Positions 51,912 to 62,452 of a DNA stretch of 63,929 bases are shown here, piece by piece; within the stretch, counting starts at the first letter, position 1, and every line of letters starts with the position of its first letter. The notes beneath the pieces are model-generated. The model did not search any database. It saw only the letters and a list, made by a program, of their open reading frames with translations, and had not been told where the DNA came from. Source of the DNA: Clostridia bacterium (lineage in GTDB: Bacteria; Bacillota_A; Clostridia; Christensenellales; Aristaeellaceae); the NCBI GenBank assembly GCA_017938645.1, contig JAGBBE010000104.1, positions 1 to 63,929 of the forward strand, written 5' to 3'. Both the position numbers and the translations under genes were made by a program.

Positions 51912-52621
51912 ACCGCATCCACCTCCGGAACACGGCAGAGGACGAAGGTGATATTATCCGTGCCGCCGCCTTCCAGCGCAAGCTGGAGAAGCTCATCAGC
52001 AGCGGTTTCGTCGCTTTCTGCGTTTTCAAGCACCTGTTTGAGAACGTCGTCAGGAACCATGTTATACAGTCCGTCCGAACAGATCAGCCACAGGTCGCCG
52101 GGCTGAAGGTCATGGGTGAAAAGATCGGCCTCTACGGTGGGGTCAACACCCACGGCGCGGGTAATGACATTGCGGTAGGGATGCGTGCGCGCAGCCTCGG
52201 CGGTGATCACGCCCGAGCGCATGAGTTCGGCAACCACGCTGTGATCCTGCGTGACCTGCTTCCATTCGTCCTTGCGCAAAAGATAGACGCGGCTGTCGCC
52301 TACATGGGAGATGAACACCTCTTCGCCGTTTTCCCACAGGAAGGTGAGGGTGGTTCCCATGCCGTTTAAGGCGCTGTCGTGACGGGACATGTCAAAGATG
52401 CGGCGGTTGGCGGCTTCTATGCCCACTTCAAGTGCGCGCTGCTCGGGCTTTTTACCCCTCAGCGCATTCCTGATGACCTGAACCGCCACGCGGCTGGCTG
52501 TTTCGCCGCCCTTGTGGCCGCCCATGCCGTCGGCAACGCCGTATACGCCTGTATCCATCAGCACACTGTCCTGATTGCTTGCGCGCACCAGTCCCTGATG
52601 TGTCCTATGGCAGACCCGCAT
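51908..52621 (-). CDS. PP2C-type protein phosphatase (PrpC/Stp/IreP)
   Basis: A 237-residue metal-dependent phosphatase. RASNQDSVLM, VADGMGGHKGGE, GMGTTLT, VGDSRVYLL and LICSDGLYN plus the final GGTDNITF hold the Asp ligands of the family. It reverses phosphorylation by the PASTA kinase encoded directly downstream. The start at 52621 follows AAAGGAGTG; the longer ORF overlaps rlmN and lacks a binding site. Confidence 0.96.
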
Positions 52622-52628
52622 CGCTGTG

Positions 52629-53690
52629 TCACTCCTTTGGTAATGGTTCGTTCTGTCCCTCAAGATGCCTGCGCCTGAGCTGACCGCAGGCGCCGCCGAT
52701 ATCCGAGCCCATCTCGCGACGCACGGTTGCGGAAACATGCTCCGCTTCCAGCGTCCTGAGGAAGGTCTGCACCGCCTGAGGGGAGGCGGGCATCAGGTGG
52801 CGTTCGTCCACGTAGTTGAGGGGAATGAGATTGACGTGGCACTGCAGGCCGCGCACAAGCTTTGCAAGCTCGCGTGCATGCTCCGGAGTGCTGTTGAGTT
52901 TGTCGATGAGCGCGTACTCAAATACCACACGGCGTCCGGTATCGGCCACATAGCCGCGTACCGACTGCATCAACTCGCCGATGGGATAGGTTTTGGCAAT
53001 CGGCATGATCTCGCGGCGGATGGTATCGTTGGGCGCATGAAGCGAAATGCTCAGCGTTACCGGCAGACGCTCGGTTTTGAGCCGGTCGATCTGCGGAACG
53101 AGGCCGCAGGTGGAAAGAGAGATGTTTCTCAGGCTGATGTTGAGACCCTCGGGATCGTTGACCAGACGCAGGAAACGCACGACGTTTTCGTAGTTGTCCA
53201 GAGGCTCGCCGCTGCCCATGAGCACGATATGCCCTACCTTGCCGCGCTCGCCAAGAAACTTGTTGGCCAGAAGCACTTCAGCCATCATTTCACCGGCGGT
53301 GAGGGAGCGAACGCAGCCGTTGAGCGTGCTTGCGCAGAAGGCGCAGCCCATCTTGCAGCCGATCTGCGTGGAGATGCACAGCGAATAGCCGTAATGATAG
53401 TGCATCAGAACGCCTTCGATGATGTTGCCGTCCCAGCAGGCATAGAGGAATTTGACCGTATCGTCCTTCTGGGAAGGAAAGGCCGCATGCAGCTCCATGG
53501 GCAGGTCAAAACATTCAGCGCTGAGCTGATCACGCAGCGCGCCGGGCAGATTGCGCATTTCAGCAAAGGAAGCGCCCTTGTGCAGCCAGCCAAACAGCTG
53601 CTTTGCACGGAAAGCAGGCTGACCGATGCCCAGCAGGTACTGCTTGAGCTCGTCCTGCGTCATATCGAGCAGGATCTTTTTGGCCTCCAT
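52629..53690 (-). CDS. rlmN: 23S rRNA (adenine-2503-C2)-methyltransferase
   Basis: A 353-residue radical SAM enzyme. The cluster motif is CKMGCAFC (Cys112, Cys116, Cys119), followed by LMGSGEPLDNY and NISLSTCGLVPQI; a C-terminal Cys in GGACGQL is the mechanistic one. It methylates A2503 of 23S rRNA (and tRNA in some species). TGATG overlap with rsmB couples the two. Confidence 0.97.
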   Translation of the reverse strand: MEAKKILLDMTQDELKQYLLGIGQPAFRAKQLFGWLHKGASFAEMRNLPGALRDQLSAECFDLPMELHAAFPSQKDDTVKFLYACWDGNIIEGVLMHYHYGYSLCISTQIGCKMGCAFCASTLNGCVRSLTAGEMMAEVLLANKFLGERGKVGHIVLMGSGEPLDNYENVVRFLRLVNDPEGLNISLRNISLSTCGLVPQIDRLKTERLPVTLSISLHAPNDTIRREIMPIAKTYPIGELMQSVRGYVADTGRRVVFEYALIDKLNSTPEHARELAKLVRGLQCHVNLIPLNYVDERHLMPASPQAVQTFLRTLEAEHVSATVRREMGSDIGGACGQLRRRHLEGQNEPLPKE

Positions 53691-55261
53691 CAGCGAACCC
53701 TCCGCATGCGGGCGATGAAGAAGCCTTCAACGCCGTCGCGGCAGCCCAGAAGCTGCACACCGAAGGGACCCTGCAGCTTGCGCAGCTCCTCGGGGAAGGA
53801 GGCGGGCAGGGTTTCAAGCTGATATTCGGGATGGCGCTCAAGGAAGGATTCGATCTGCCTGGCGTTCTCCTCCGGCAGGATGGAGCAGGTGGAGTACACC
53901 AGCGTGCCGCCTTTCTTGACATAGCGGCATACGGTGTCCAGCAGGCGCTTCTGGCTTTCCACGATGGCGGGGATGTCCTCCGGCTTCAGGCGCAGCTTCA
54001 CGTCGGGCTTCTGGGCCAGAACGCCCAGACCAGCGCAAGGAGCGTCGAGCAGAACAGCGTCCAGCGTGCTTTCGAAATCCTCGCGGTATTCGCCCGCGTC
54101 GCGCACGGAGATACGCATGTTGTCAAGGCCCAGACGGCGCTTCACGCCTTCCAGCAGGAGGGCGCGCTTTTCATGCAGCTCCCAGCTGAATACGCGGCCG
54201 GTCAGCTGCATCTTTTCGCACATGTAGGCGCTCTTGCCGCCGGGCGCAGCGCAGGCGTCCAGCACCTTCATGCCGGCCTTCACCTGCATGGCTTCGGCAG
54301 CCAGCATGCTGGACTGACCCTGAATGGAAAACAGTCCCTTGGCGTAATCGGGATCGAAGGTGATCTCCTGAGCGCCGTACACCAGCCAGGCATGGGGTGC
54401 AAGACCACGCTCCACACGCCATTCCTTTTTGGCAAGCAGCTTTTCAAACTCCTCGTCGGAGATCTTGTTGAAGTTGGGGCGCACCACGATGGGATGCTCG
54501 GTTTCGCGGTAGAGGATCAGGCGCTCGGCCTCTTCCTCGCCGTAGTCGGCAAGGAGACGGTCGACCAGCCACATGGGCATGCTTCCCATGATGTGCAGGT
54601 AGGTGCGCAGATCTTCTTCCTTCCTGGGCCATTCAATTTCGGCCTTTCCGCGGCTGAGGTTTCGCAGAACCGCGTTGATGAAGCCGCTGGCGGCTTCCAT
54701 GTTCATGGCCTTGACGAGCTTGACGGCCTCATTGACGGCGGCGCTGTCGGGCACGCGGTCGAGGAAGAGAATCTGATAGGCGCTCATGCGCAGAATGTCA
54801 CGCTGGGAAGGCTGATGCGTGGGATGATCCATCAGCTTGTCAAGCGCGTAGTCGATACGGGCTTCGTTTTCGAGGGTGCCGTAGACGATGCTGGTGACCA
54901 GACGGCGATCCTCAGGACGCAGCTTCGCGGCGCGGAGCTTTTCATCAAGACTCAGGGAGGCATATGCGCCGTTCTGATGCACATCGCACAGGACGTCCAG
55001 CGCAACGCGGCGCGCATTCATGGTAAGACCGGTGGTTTCAACCGGAGCGTCCTTGACCAGACGGCCAAACACGCGCTCGCCTTCGGCTTCAGGCTTCTTG
55101 GGAGCGGGCTTGCCGAATTTGCGGTCGCCGGCAGACTTGCCATAGGGCTTCTTGCCGCCAAAGTCTTTCTTCTGGCCGTAGGATTTCTTATCACCGAAAG
55201 GCTTTTTGTCGCCATAGGTTTTCTTAAAGGGTTTCTTTTCATTCGTGCGCTTTTCCGTCAT
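53690..55261 (-). CDS. rsmB: 16S rRNA (cytosine-967-C5)-methyltransferase with basic N-terminal extension
   Basis: A 523-residue enzyme, about 70-80 longer than usual. Residues 1-55 are a Lys/Gly/aromatic low-complexity tail (repeated KKPFG/KKSYG/KKPYG units). A NusB-like domain begins near 76 (NARRVALDVLCDVHQNGAYA). The SAM domain carries LDACAAPGGKSAYM, DAPCAGLGVL and VYSTCSI, with the two catalytic cysteines. It methylates C967 of 16S rRNA. It overlaps fmt by 4 nt upstream and rlmN downstream. Confidence 0.95.
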   Translation of the reverse strand: MTEKRTNEKKPFKKTYGDKKPFGDKKSYGQKKDFGGKKPYGKSAGDRKFGKPAPKKPEAEGERVFGRLVKDAPVETTGLTMNARRVALDVLCDVHQNGAYASLSLDEKLRAAKLRPEDRRLVTSIVYGTLENEARIDYALDKLMDHPTHQPSQRDILRMSAYQILFLDRVPDSAAVNEAVKLVKAMNMEAASGFINAVLRNLSRGKAEIEWPRKEEDLRTYLHIMGSMPMWLVDRLLADYGEEEAERLILYRETEHPIVVRPNFNKISDEEFEKLLAKKEWRVERGLAPHAWLVYGAQEITFDPDYAKGLFSIQGQSSMLAAEAMQVKAGMKVLDACAAPGGKSAYMCEKMQLTGRVFSWELHEKRALLLEGVKRRLGLDNMRISVRDAGEYREDFESTLDAVLLDAPCAGLGVLAQKPDVKLRLKPEDIPAIVESQKRLLDTVCRYVKKGGTLVYSTCSILPEENARQIESFLERHPEYQLETLPASFPEELRKLQGPFGVQLLGCRDGVEGFFIARMRRVR

Positions 55262-56199
55262 ACGCGTACCTCTTTCAAAAGCTTGCCTTCTTCAATGGGA
55301 TGACCAAGCAGGAACGCTTTGGCGTCCATGCGCTTGGCGTTGGGAGCCTGAATTTCGCAAAGTTCAATGGCGCAGTCGGAAGCGGCTACAACCAGACCGT
55401 CCTTTTTGTTGGCGCGCAGCACCGTTCCGGCAGGCGCGTCGCAGGAAATGTCTGATTTCTTTGCGCGCCAGATCTTGAGCACGCCCTCGGAAAGCTCGGC
55501 AAACGCGCAGGGCCACGGACTCATGGCGCGCACGCGCAGCAGCGTGTTTTCGGCGCTTTCTTCAAAGGTGATGCGGCCCATTTCCTTGTCGATCTTGGGA
55601 TCGTAGGTCATCTGGCTTTCGTCCTGCTTTTCACGCGGGCACACGCCGCGTTCGAGCTGATCGAGCGTTTCAATCAAAAGCTCAGCGCCCATCACTGCAA
55701 TGCGGTCAGTGAGGGTTCCGGCGGTATCGTCTTCGGAAATCGGCGTTTCAGCTTTGAGCAGCATATCGCCGGTATCGATGCCCCGGTCGGAGAACATGGT
55801 GGTCACGCCGGCCACCTTGTCGCCGGAGAGAATGCTCCACTGGATGGGAGCAGCGCCGCGATGACGGGGCAGCAGGGAAGCATGGACGTTGACCGTACCC
55901 ATGGGCGGCACATCCAGCACATCCTGCGACAGGATCTGGCCGAAAGCAGCGGTGACGCAGATGTCAGGCTTGAGATCACGCAGCGGCTCAAGGCCGTCCA
56001 GACGCATTTTGAGCGGCTGGAAAACAGGAATGTCATGCTTGAGCGCCAGTTCCTTGACGGGACTCATCTGCACCTTGCCGCCGCGTCCCTTGGGACGGTC
56101 GGGCTGGGTAAAGACGCCCACCACGTCATGTTTGGAATCAATCAGCTTTTGAAGCGTGGGCACGGAAAAATCCGGCGTGCCCATAAAGACGACTCTCAT
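55258..56199 (-). CDS. fmt: Methionyl-tRNA formyltransferase
   Basis: A 313-residue enzyme. [13 protein letters not shown] opens the N-terminal domain, and [20 protein letters not shown] with the later DTGDMLL hold the formyl-THF site. A C-terminal OB-fold domain follows near residue 210. It formylates initiator Met-tRNA. It overlaps def by 4 nt and rsmB by 4 nt. Confidence 0.97.
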   Translation of the reverse strand: MRVVFMGTPDFSVPTLQKLIDSKHDVVGVFTQPDRPKGRGGKVQMSPVKELALKHDIPVFQPLKMRLDGLEPLRDLKPDICVTAAFGQILSQDVLDVPPMGTVNVHASLLPRHRGAAPIQWSILSGDKVAGVTTMFSDRGIDTGDMLLKAETPISEDDTAGTLTDRIAVMGAELLIETLDQLERGVCPREKQDESQMTYDPKIDKEMGRITFEESAENTLLRVRAMSPWPCAFAELSEGVLKIWRAKKSDISCDAPAGTVLRANKKDGLVVAASDCAIELCEIQAPNAKRMDAKAFLLGHPIEEGKLLKEVRV

Positions 56200-56693
56200 T
56201 CCTCGTCCTCCTCTTCCTCATCGGAACCGTATTCCTCGTCGCCGGGGAAGATTTCGCGATCCATTTTGTCCACATAAATCACGCCGTCGAGATGATCGAT
56301 CTCATGGCAGAAAGCGCGGGCGAGAAAACCCTCGGCGGTGGCTTCGTACTCGTCGCCGTTGCGGTCCTGATAGCTGACGGTGACCACATTGGGGCGCGTG
56401 ACTACGCCCGAGCGGCCAGGCACGCTCAGACAGCCCTCGGGGCCGGTCTGCTCGCCTTCGGAATGAATGATTTCGGGGTTGATCATTTCAATCAGGCCGT
56501 CGCCGATATCCACCACCACCACGCGCTTGAGGATGCCCACCTGAGGGGCGGCAAGACCCACGCCGTTGGCCTTGTACATGGTATCGGCCATGTCCTTGAG
56601 CAGGATGCGCAGTCGCAGGTCGAATTTGTCCACGGGCTTTGAAATTTTGCGCAGCTTTTCCTCGCCGAGCTCCACGATCTTACGGATTGCCAT
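56196..56693 (-). CDS. def: Peptide deformylase with acidic C-terminal tail
   Basis: A 165-residue metalloenzyme. [10 protein letters not shown] (residues 44-53), EGCLSVPG (Cys88) and HEIDH (His130, Glu131, His134) are all intact. It removes the formyl group from nascent proteins, completing the def-fmt pair. The tail ([15 protein letters not shown]) is unusually acidic. AAGGAGAGAAC precedes the ATG. Confidence 0.97.
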   Translation of the reverse strand: MAIRKIVELGEEKLRKISKPVDKFDLRLRILLKDMADTMYKANGVGLAAPQVGILKRVVVVDIGDGLIEMINPEIIHSEGEQTGPEGCLSVPGRSGVVTRPNVVTVSYQDRNGDEYEATAEGFLARAFCHEIDHLDGVIYVDKMDREIFPGDEEYGSDEEEEDEE

Positions 56694-56720
56694 CGTTGTT
56701 CTCTCCTTCGTCGGGTCGTG

Positions 56721-58970
<2,250 letters not shown>

Positions 58971-58994
58971 GCCCTTCCTCCTTCTTTCGTTTGA

Positions 58995-60458
58995 TTATTG
59001 ATACCAGCGGTTCTTGGGCTTGGGCACACGGCTGGGTCTGCCCTTATGATCCTTGTGGAAGAGTCTGAGGAGAATCTTTACGCCCAGAATCACACCGCCG
59101 ACCGGCAGAAGCAGGAGCATCACCAGTTCCACAGAAAGCGGCGGGAAAGGATTGGGATCAGAGTAGACCAGCGCCTCGATTTCCTCCAGCGTAAGCGGCG
59201 CGTTGGCTCGTCGGGCGATGGAACGCGTGGCGACCAGGTCATAGGTTACAGGACCGCTGCCGTCATTGGGATAATAGGTCATGCTGCCCATGACTTCACC
59301 CTCGGTGATCGGGGTGATGAAGTCGCGGGTATACTCGATGAGCACCGTCTGGCGCAGGTTGCGCGCCATGGATTCCATCTCAGACTTGGTAGCTACGATG
59401 TAAACCGGCTGCGACCCGGCGCGCGCCTGCACGCCAAGCTCCAGCCTGCCAAAGCCTGGATCGTCCAGCGAGAAGCCGGAGGTTTCCACAGTGATCGGGT
59501 TCTCGCGGTACAGCTGCTGCGGCGTCATGCTCACGAATTGCGAGAAACCGTAATCCATCAGCTTTTTGGTATCCGTCCAGCGTCCGTTTTCAGTGGTGTA
59601 GAAGACCACGGAAATCAACTCGATGCCGTCACGCTCCGCAGAGCCGACAAAGCAGTAGCCAGCGCGGGAATGATAGCCGGACTTGATGCCGGTGGCGTAG
59701 GGATAGTACGCGTCGTTTTCCTCAAGAGACGGGTTGAAGAATTTGCGCGAGGAGTGCGTCAAGACGCGCGCGCGGTGCAGATTGCTCTTGGGCAGCGAAT
59801 AGGTGTAGGTTTTGGCAATGCTGCGGAATTTCTCGTTTTCCATGGCGGCGCGCGCAAGCGTTGCGATATCGCGCACAGTGGAATAGTGGTTGTCGTCGTG
59901 CAGACCGCTGGGAGTGACGAAGTGCGTGGAGGTCATGCCGTACATGGCGGCAGCCTCGTTCATCAGATCGGCAAAGGCTTCCTTGGAACCGGCGATGGTT
60001 TCAGCAATCAGATTGGCGCCTTCGTTGGCGCTTCGCACAAAGGTGCCGTAGAGCAGATCCTCAAAATTAATGCTTTCGCCGACTTCCAGATCCATCACTG
60101 CTGCGCCCTCTTCCAGATCAGCCATGGCGCTTTCGCTCAGATACACCGTCTGGCTCAGATCGCCCAGCGTCAGGCCCAGGAGGATCGTCATGATCTTGGT
60201 GGTGGAAGCGGGGTACATCACGGCGTCGGGGTCTTTTTCGAAGATCACCTGTCCGGTGGAGGCTTCGATGAGGATGGCGGATTTGGCGTAGAGCTGGTTT
60301 TCCTCCAGCAGTTCCGGCGTTTCGGGATTATAGGGTTCCGCATCGGCAGGAAGCGTGGGCGCGATGTAAGGCACTTCTTCAGCAGCGGCGCATGAGAGGA
60401 ACGGCATCAGCGCGAAAACGGCGCAAAAACACAGACAAAGCCACTTGCGTATGGACAT
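58995..60458 (-). CDS. D-alanyl-D-alanine carboxypeptidase, second paralogue, membrane-anchored
   Basis: A 487-residue low-molecular-mass penicillin-binding protein. Signal peptide at 1-26, SxxK as STTK (Ser85, Lys88), SxN as SANEGAN, and a third motif KSG (GIKSGYH) where KTG is usual. A beta-rich domain follows, and a C-terminal membrane helix (LVMLLLLPVGGVILGVKILL) leads to a basic tail, unlike the shorter paralogue at 16001-17149. The start at 60458 follows GGGAGG; GTG at 60464 is an alternative. It is the first gene of the priA-rpe run, 24 nt before priA. Confidence 0.92.
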   Translation of the reverse strand: MSIRKWLCLCFCAVFALMPFLSCAAAEEVPYIAPTLPADAEPYNPETPELLEENQLYAKSAILIEASTGQVIFEKDPDAVMYPASTTKIMTILLGLTLGDLSQTVYLSESAMADLEEGAAVMDLEVGESINFEDLLYGTFVRSANEGANLIAETIAGSKEAFADLMNEAAAMYGMTSTHFVTPSGLHDDNHYSTVRDIATLARAAMENEKFRSIAKTYTYSLPKSNLHRARVLTHSSRKFFNPSLEENDAYYPYATGIKSGYHSRAGYCFVGSAERDGIELISVVFYTTENGRWTDTKKLMDYGFSQFVSMTPQQLYRENPITVETSGFSLDDPGFGRLELGVQARAGSQPVYIVATKSEMESMARNLRQTVLIEYTRDFITPITEGEVMGSMTYYPNDGSGPVTYDLVATRSIARRANAPLTLEEIEALVYSDPNPFPPLSVELVMLLLLPVGGVILGVKILLRLFHKDHKGRPSRVPKPKNRWYQ

Positions 60459-60531
60459 CAGCACGGTTCCTCCCTTCCTCAAAAATGTGTCCTGTGATGA
60501 AATGGACATAAAACCCACATCATAACAGCTT

Positions 60532-60561
60532 ATTATACCACCAAAGGGATGAAATGCACAA
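60532..60561 (-). promoter_or_regulatory. Promoter upstream of the second carboxypeptidase and priA operon
   Basis: On the minus strand a good -10 (TATAAT, 60537-60532) with a weak -35 (TTGTGC, 60561-60556; 18-bp spacer). Confidence 0.6.
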
Positions 60562-60630
60562 GCATGCAGGCACGTTTTACATCCTAACGATTTCTCATGG
60601 AATTCTCATCCTGTTTTCAGCGGATTTCCC

Positions 60631-60659
60631 TTTTGGCACGAAGAAAAAACTGCTATAAT
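60631..60659 (+). promoter_or_regulatory. Extended -10 promoter of the 2TM protein gene
   Basis: TGCTATAAT gives an extended -10 (TATAAT 60654-60659); the -35 is weak (TTTTGG 60631-60636, 17-bp spacer). Confidence 0.7.
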
Positions 60660-60691
60660 CATTTCAGCCAAACGGCAAGGAGGAGAAGAAC

Positions 60692-61033
60692 ATGTCCGAT
60701 TTTGATGGACTTGGCCCGGAGGGCAGCTATTACGAGGCAAAGGCACGCAGGGAAGAGGAGGAGAAAAGGCGGAAGATGGACAGCGCATATCCGCTGCTGA
60801 TTACGACGCTGTATCTGATTCTGGGATTCGGATTCCATCTGTGGCATCCGGGCTGGCTGGTGTTTCTGACGATTCCGCTGCATTATGTGCGTTTCCGCTC
60901 CGGCTGGGACCGGCTGACGGATCCGATGATGATTACGCTGATCTATCTGACCATCGGCTGTATCTTCGGCATATGGCATCCGACGTGGATGCTGTTCCTG
61001 CTGCTTCCAATCGGCAAGATCCTCAAGAAGTGA
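60692..61033 (+). CDS. Small membrane protein with duplicated WHPxW hairpin
   Basis: A 113-residue protein. The first 28 residues are charged (YEAKARREEEEKRRKMD). Two similar hydrophobic units follow: about 33-64 (ILGFGFHLWHPGWLVFLTIP) and 78-110 (TIGCIFGIWHPTWMLFLLLP), each with Trp-His-Pro-x-Trp. It looks like a tandem duplication of a membrane hairpin, similar to other 2TM proteins of Firmicutes. Function unknown. AAGGAGGAG precedes the ATG. Confidence 0.8.
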   Translation: MSDFDGLGPEGSYYEAKARREEEEKRRKMDSAYPLLITTLYLILGFGFHLWHPGWLVFLTIPLHYVRFRSGWDRLTDPMMITLIYLTIGCIFGIWHPTWMLFLLLPIGKILKK

Positions 61034-61039
61034 ATTCTG

Positions 61040-61068
61040 AAAGGCGGACGGTATTTCGTCCGCCTTTT
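61040..61068 (+). terminator. Terminator after the 2TM protein gene
   Basis: AAGGCGGACG (61041-61050) pairs with CGTCCGCCTT (61057-61066), followed by T4. Confidence 0.85.
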
Positions 61069-61075
61069 GCCGTGC

Positions 61076-61105
61076 TTGATGAGGCGGCAGGCATCATGAT
61101 ATAAT
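61076..61105 (+). promoter_or_regulatory. Promoter of the GNAT-tcdA pair
   Basis: TTGATG (61076-61081), 18-bp spacer, TATAAT (61100-61105). Confidence 0.82.
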
Positions 61106-61141
61106 CAGCACAGTATTGAGAAAACCGGGAGGCGGCTGCAG

Positions 61142-61651
61142 ATGAAGTACACCATCCGAAAACTTCTGGAAACAGAGGTTTCTGTGCTGGATGAATTTTT
61201 GTATCAGGCCATTTTTGTGCCGGAAGGAACAGAACCGCCGGCGCGTGAGATTATCCGTCAGCCGGAGCTTCAGGTGTATGTGAAGGACTTTGGTCAGCAA
61301 AAGGACGATTACTGCCTGGTTGCCGAGGTGGATGGAAACATCGTCGGCGCGGTATGGGTACGCATCATGGACGACTACGGGCATATCGATGATGAAACGC
61401 CGTCGTTCGCGCTGTCGCTGATGCCGGAATACAGAGGACAGGGGATCGGAACCGCTCTGATGAATGAAATGCTCGCACTCCTGCGCCGGAATGGTTACCT
61501 GCACGCATCGCTGGCTGTGCAGAAGGCAAACTATGCTTTGCGGCTGTATCAGAAGGCCGGATTTGAAATCGTTGATGAAAACGAGCAGGAATACATCATG
61601 CTTGTGAATCTTCAGCGCGATGGAGGAAACAATGATGGAAATCACCCGTGA
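61142..61651 (+). CDS. GNAT-family N-acetyltransferase
   Basis: A 169-residue GNAT. FALSLMPEYRGQGIGTALMN is the acetyl-CoA loop, and KANYALRLYQKAGFEIVDEN the C-terminal signature. Substrate unknown. GGGAGG precedes the ATG. It overlaps the tcdA gene. Confidence 0.88.
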   Translation: MKYTIRKLLETEVSVLDEFLYQAIFVPEGTEPPAREIIRQPELQVYVKDFGQQKDDYCLVAEVDGNIVGAVWVRIMDDYGHIDDETPSFALSLMPEYRGQGIGTALMNEMLALLRRNGYLHASLAVQKANYALRLYQKAGFEIVDENEQEYIMLVNLQRDGGNNDGNHP

Positions 61652-62357
61652 ACAGCGCCTCAACCGCATGGCGCTTCTGCTGGATGAACAGCAGATGGAA
61701 AAACTGCACAACGCGCATGTGATGCTGCTGGGTCTTGGCGGCGTGGGCAGCTATGCGGCGGAGGCGATTGCACGCGGAGGCGTGGGGAAGATGACCATTG
61801 TAGACAACGATGACGTGGCTGTCTCCAACCTCAACCGTCAGCTTCCGGCGCTTTCAAGCACCATCGGCCGGATGAAAACCGAAGTGGTTGCGCAGCGGCT
61901 GCGCGATCTTGCGCCCGACATGGAGCTGACGGCTATCAACGCCTTCTACCTGCCGGAAACGCCTGTTGCCATTCCGGAGGATTGTACGGTTGTGATTGAC
62001 GCCATCGACACCACCTCGGCCAAGCTTCATCTGGCGCAGGTCTGTCAGGAAAGAGGAATCCCCCTTATCAGCTGCATGGGCATGGGCAACCGCCTTGATC
62101 CCACGCAGATCCGCATCGGCGATATCTACGAAACCACCGGCTGTCCACTCTGCCGGGTGATGAGGCATGAGCTCAGAAAGCGCAATATTTCATCGCTTCG
62201 CTGCGTCTATTCCACCGAGCCGGCCATCACGCCAAGGCACACGCCTGATTCGGAAAACAAGGGCTCCCGCCCGGCACCCGGATCAGTCAGCTTCGTGCCT
62301 TCGGTGGCAGGGCTGTATCTGGCGTATGAAGCCATTCGTTTGATCGTTGATATGTGA
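61635..62357 (+). CDS. tcdA: tRNA threonylcarbamoyladenosine dehydratase (ThiF/E1-like)
   Basis: A 240-residue E1-like ATP-dependent enzyme. LLGLGGVGSYAAEAIARGGV is the nucleotide loop, VDNDDVAVSNLNRQL the Asp/Arg/Gln motif, and TTGCPLCRVMRHELRK the later Cys motif. TcdA cyclises t6A37 of tRNA to ct6A. Three in-frame ATGs (61620, 61632, 61635) are possible; GGAGGAAA at 61622-61629 fits 61635 best. It overlaps the end of the acetyltransferase gene by 17 nt. Confidence 0.92.
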   Translation: MEITREQRLNRMALLLDEQQMEKLHNAHVMLLGLGGVGSYAAEAIARGGVGKMTIVDNDDVAVSNLNRQLPALSSTIGRMKTEVVAQRLRDLAPDMELTAINAFYLPETPVAIPEDCTVVIDAIDTTSAKLHLAQVCQERGIPLISCMGMGNRLDPTQIRIGDIYETTGCPLCRVMRHELRKRNISSLRCVYSTEPAITPRHTPDSENKGSRPAPGSVSFVPSVAGLYLAYEAIRLIVDM

Positions 62358-62415
62358 AAGAAATGTCGAAATAGGATAGCCTTTTTCCTTCTTTCGTGGT
62401 AAAATAAATATTGGA

Positions 62416-62431
62416 GGCGTTTTGAAACGCC
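62416..62431 (+). other. Short hairpin in the leader of the FAD oxidoreductase gene
   Basis: GGCGTTT (62416-62422) and AAACGCC (62425-62431) form a perfect 7-bp stem with a 2-nt centre, 9 nt before the GGAGGG binding site. A TAAAAT (62400-62405) could be the -10, without a good -35. Confidence 0.5.
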
Positions 62432-62452
62432 AAAATGCTTGGAGGGTTCACA

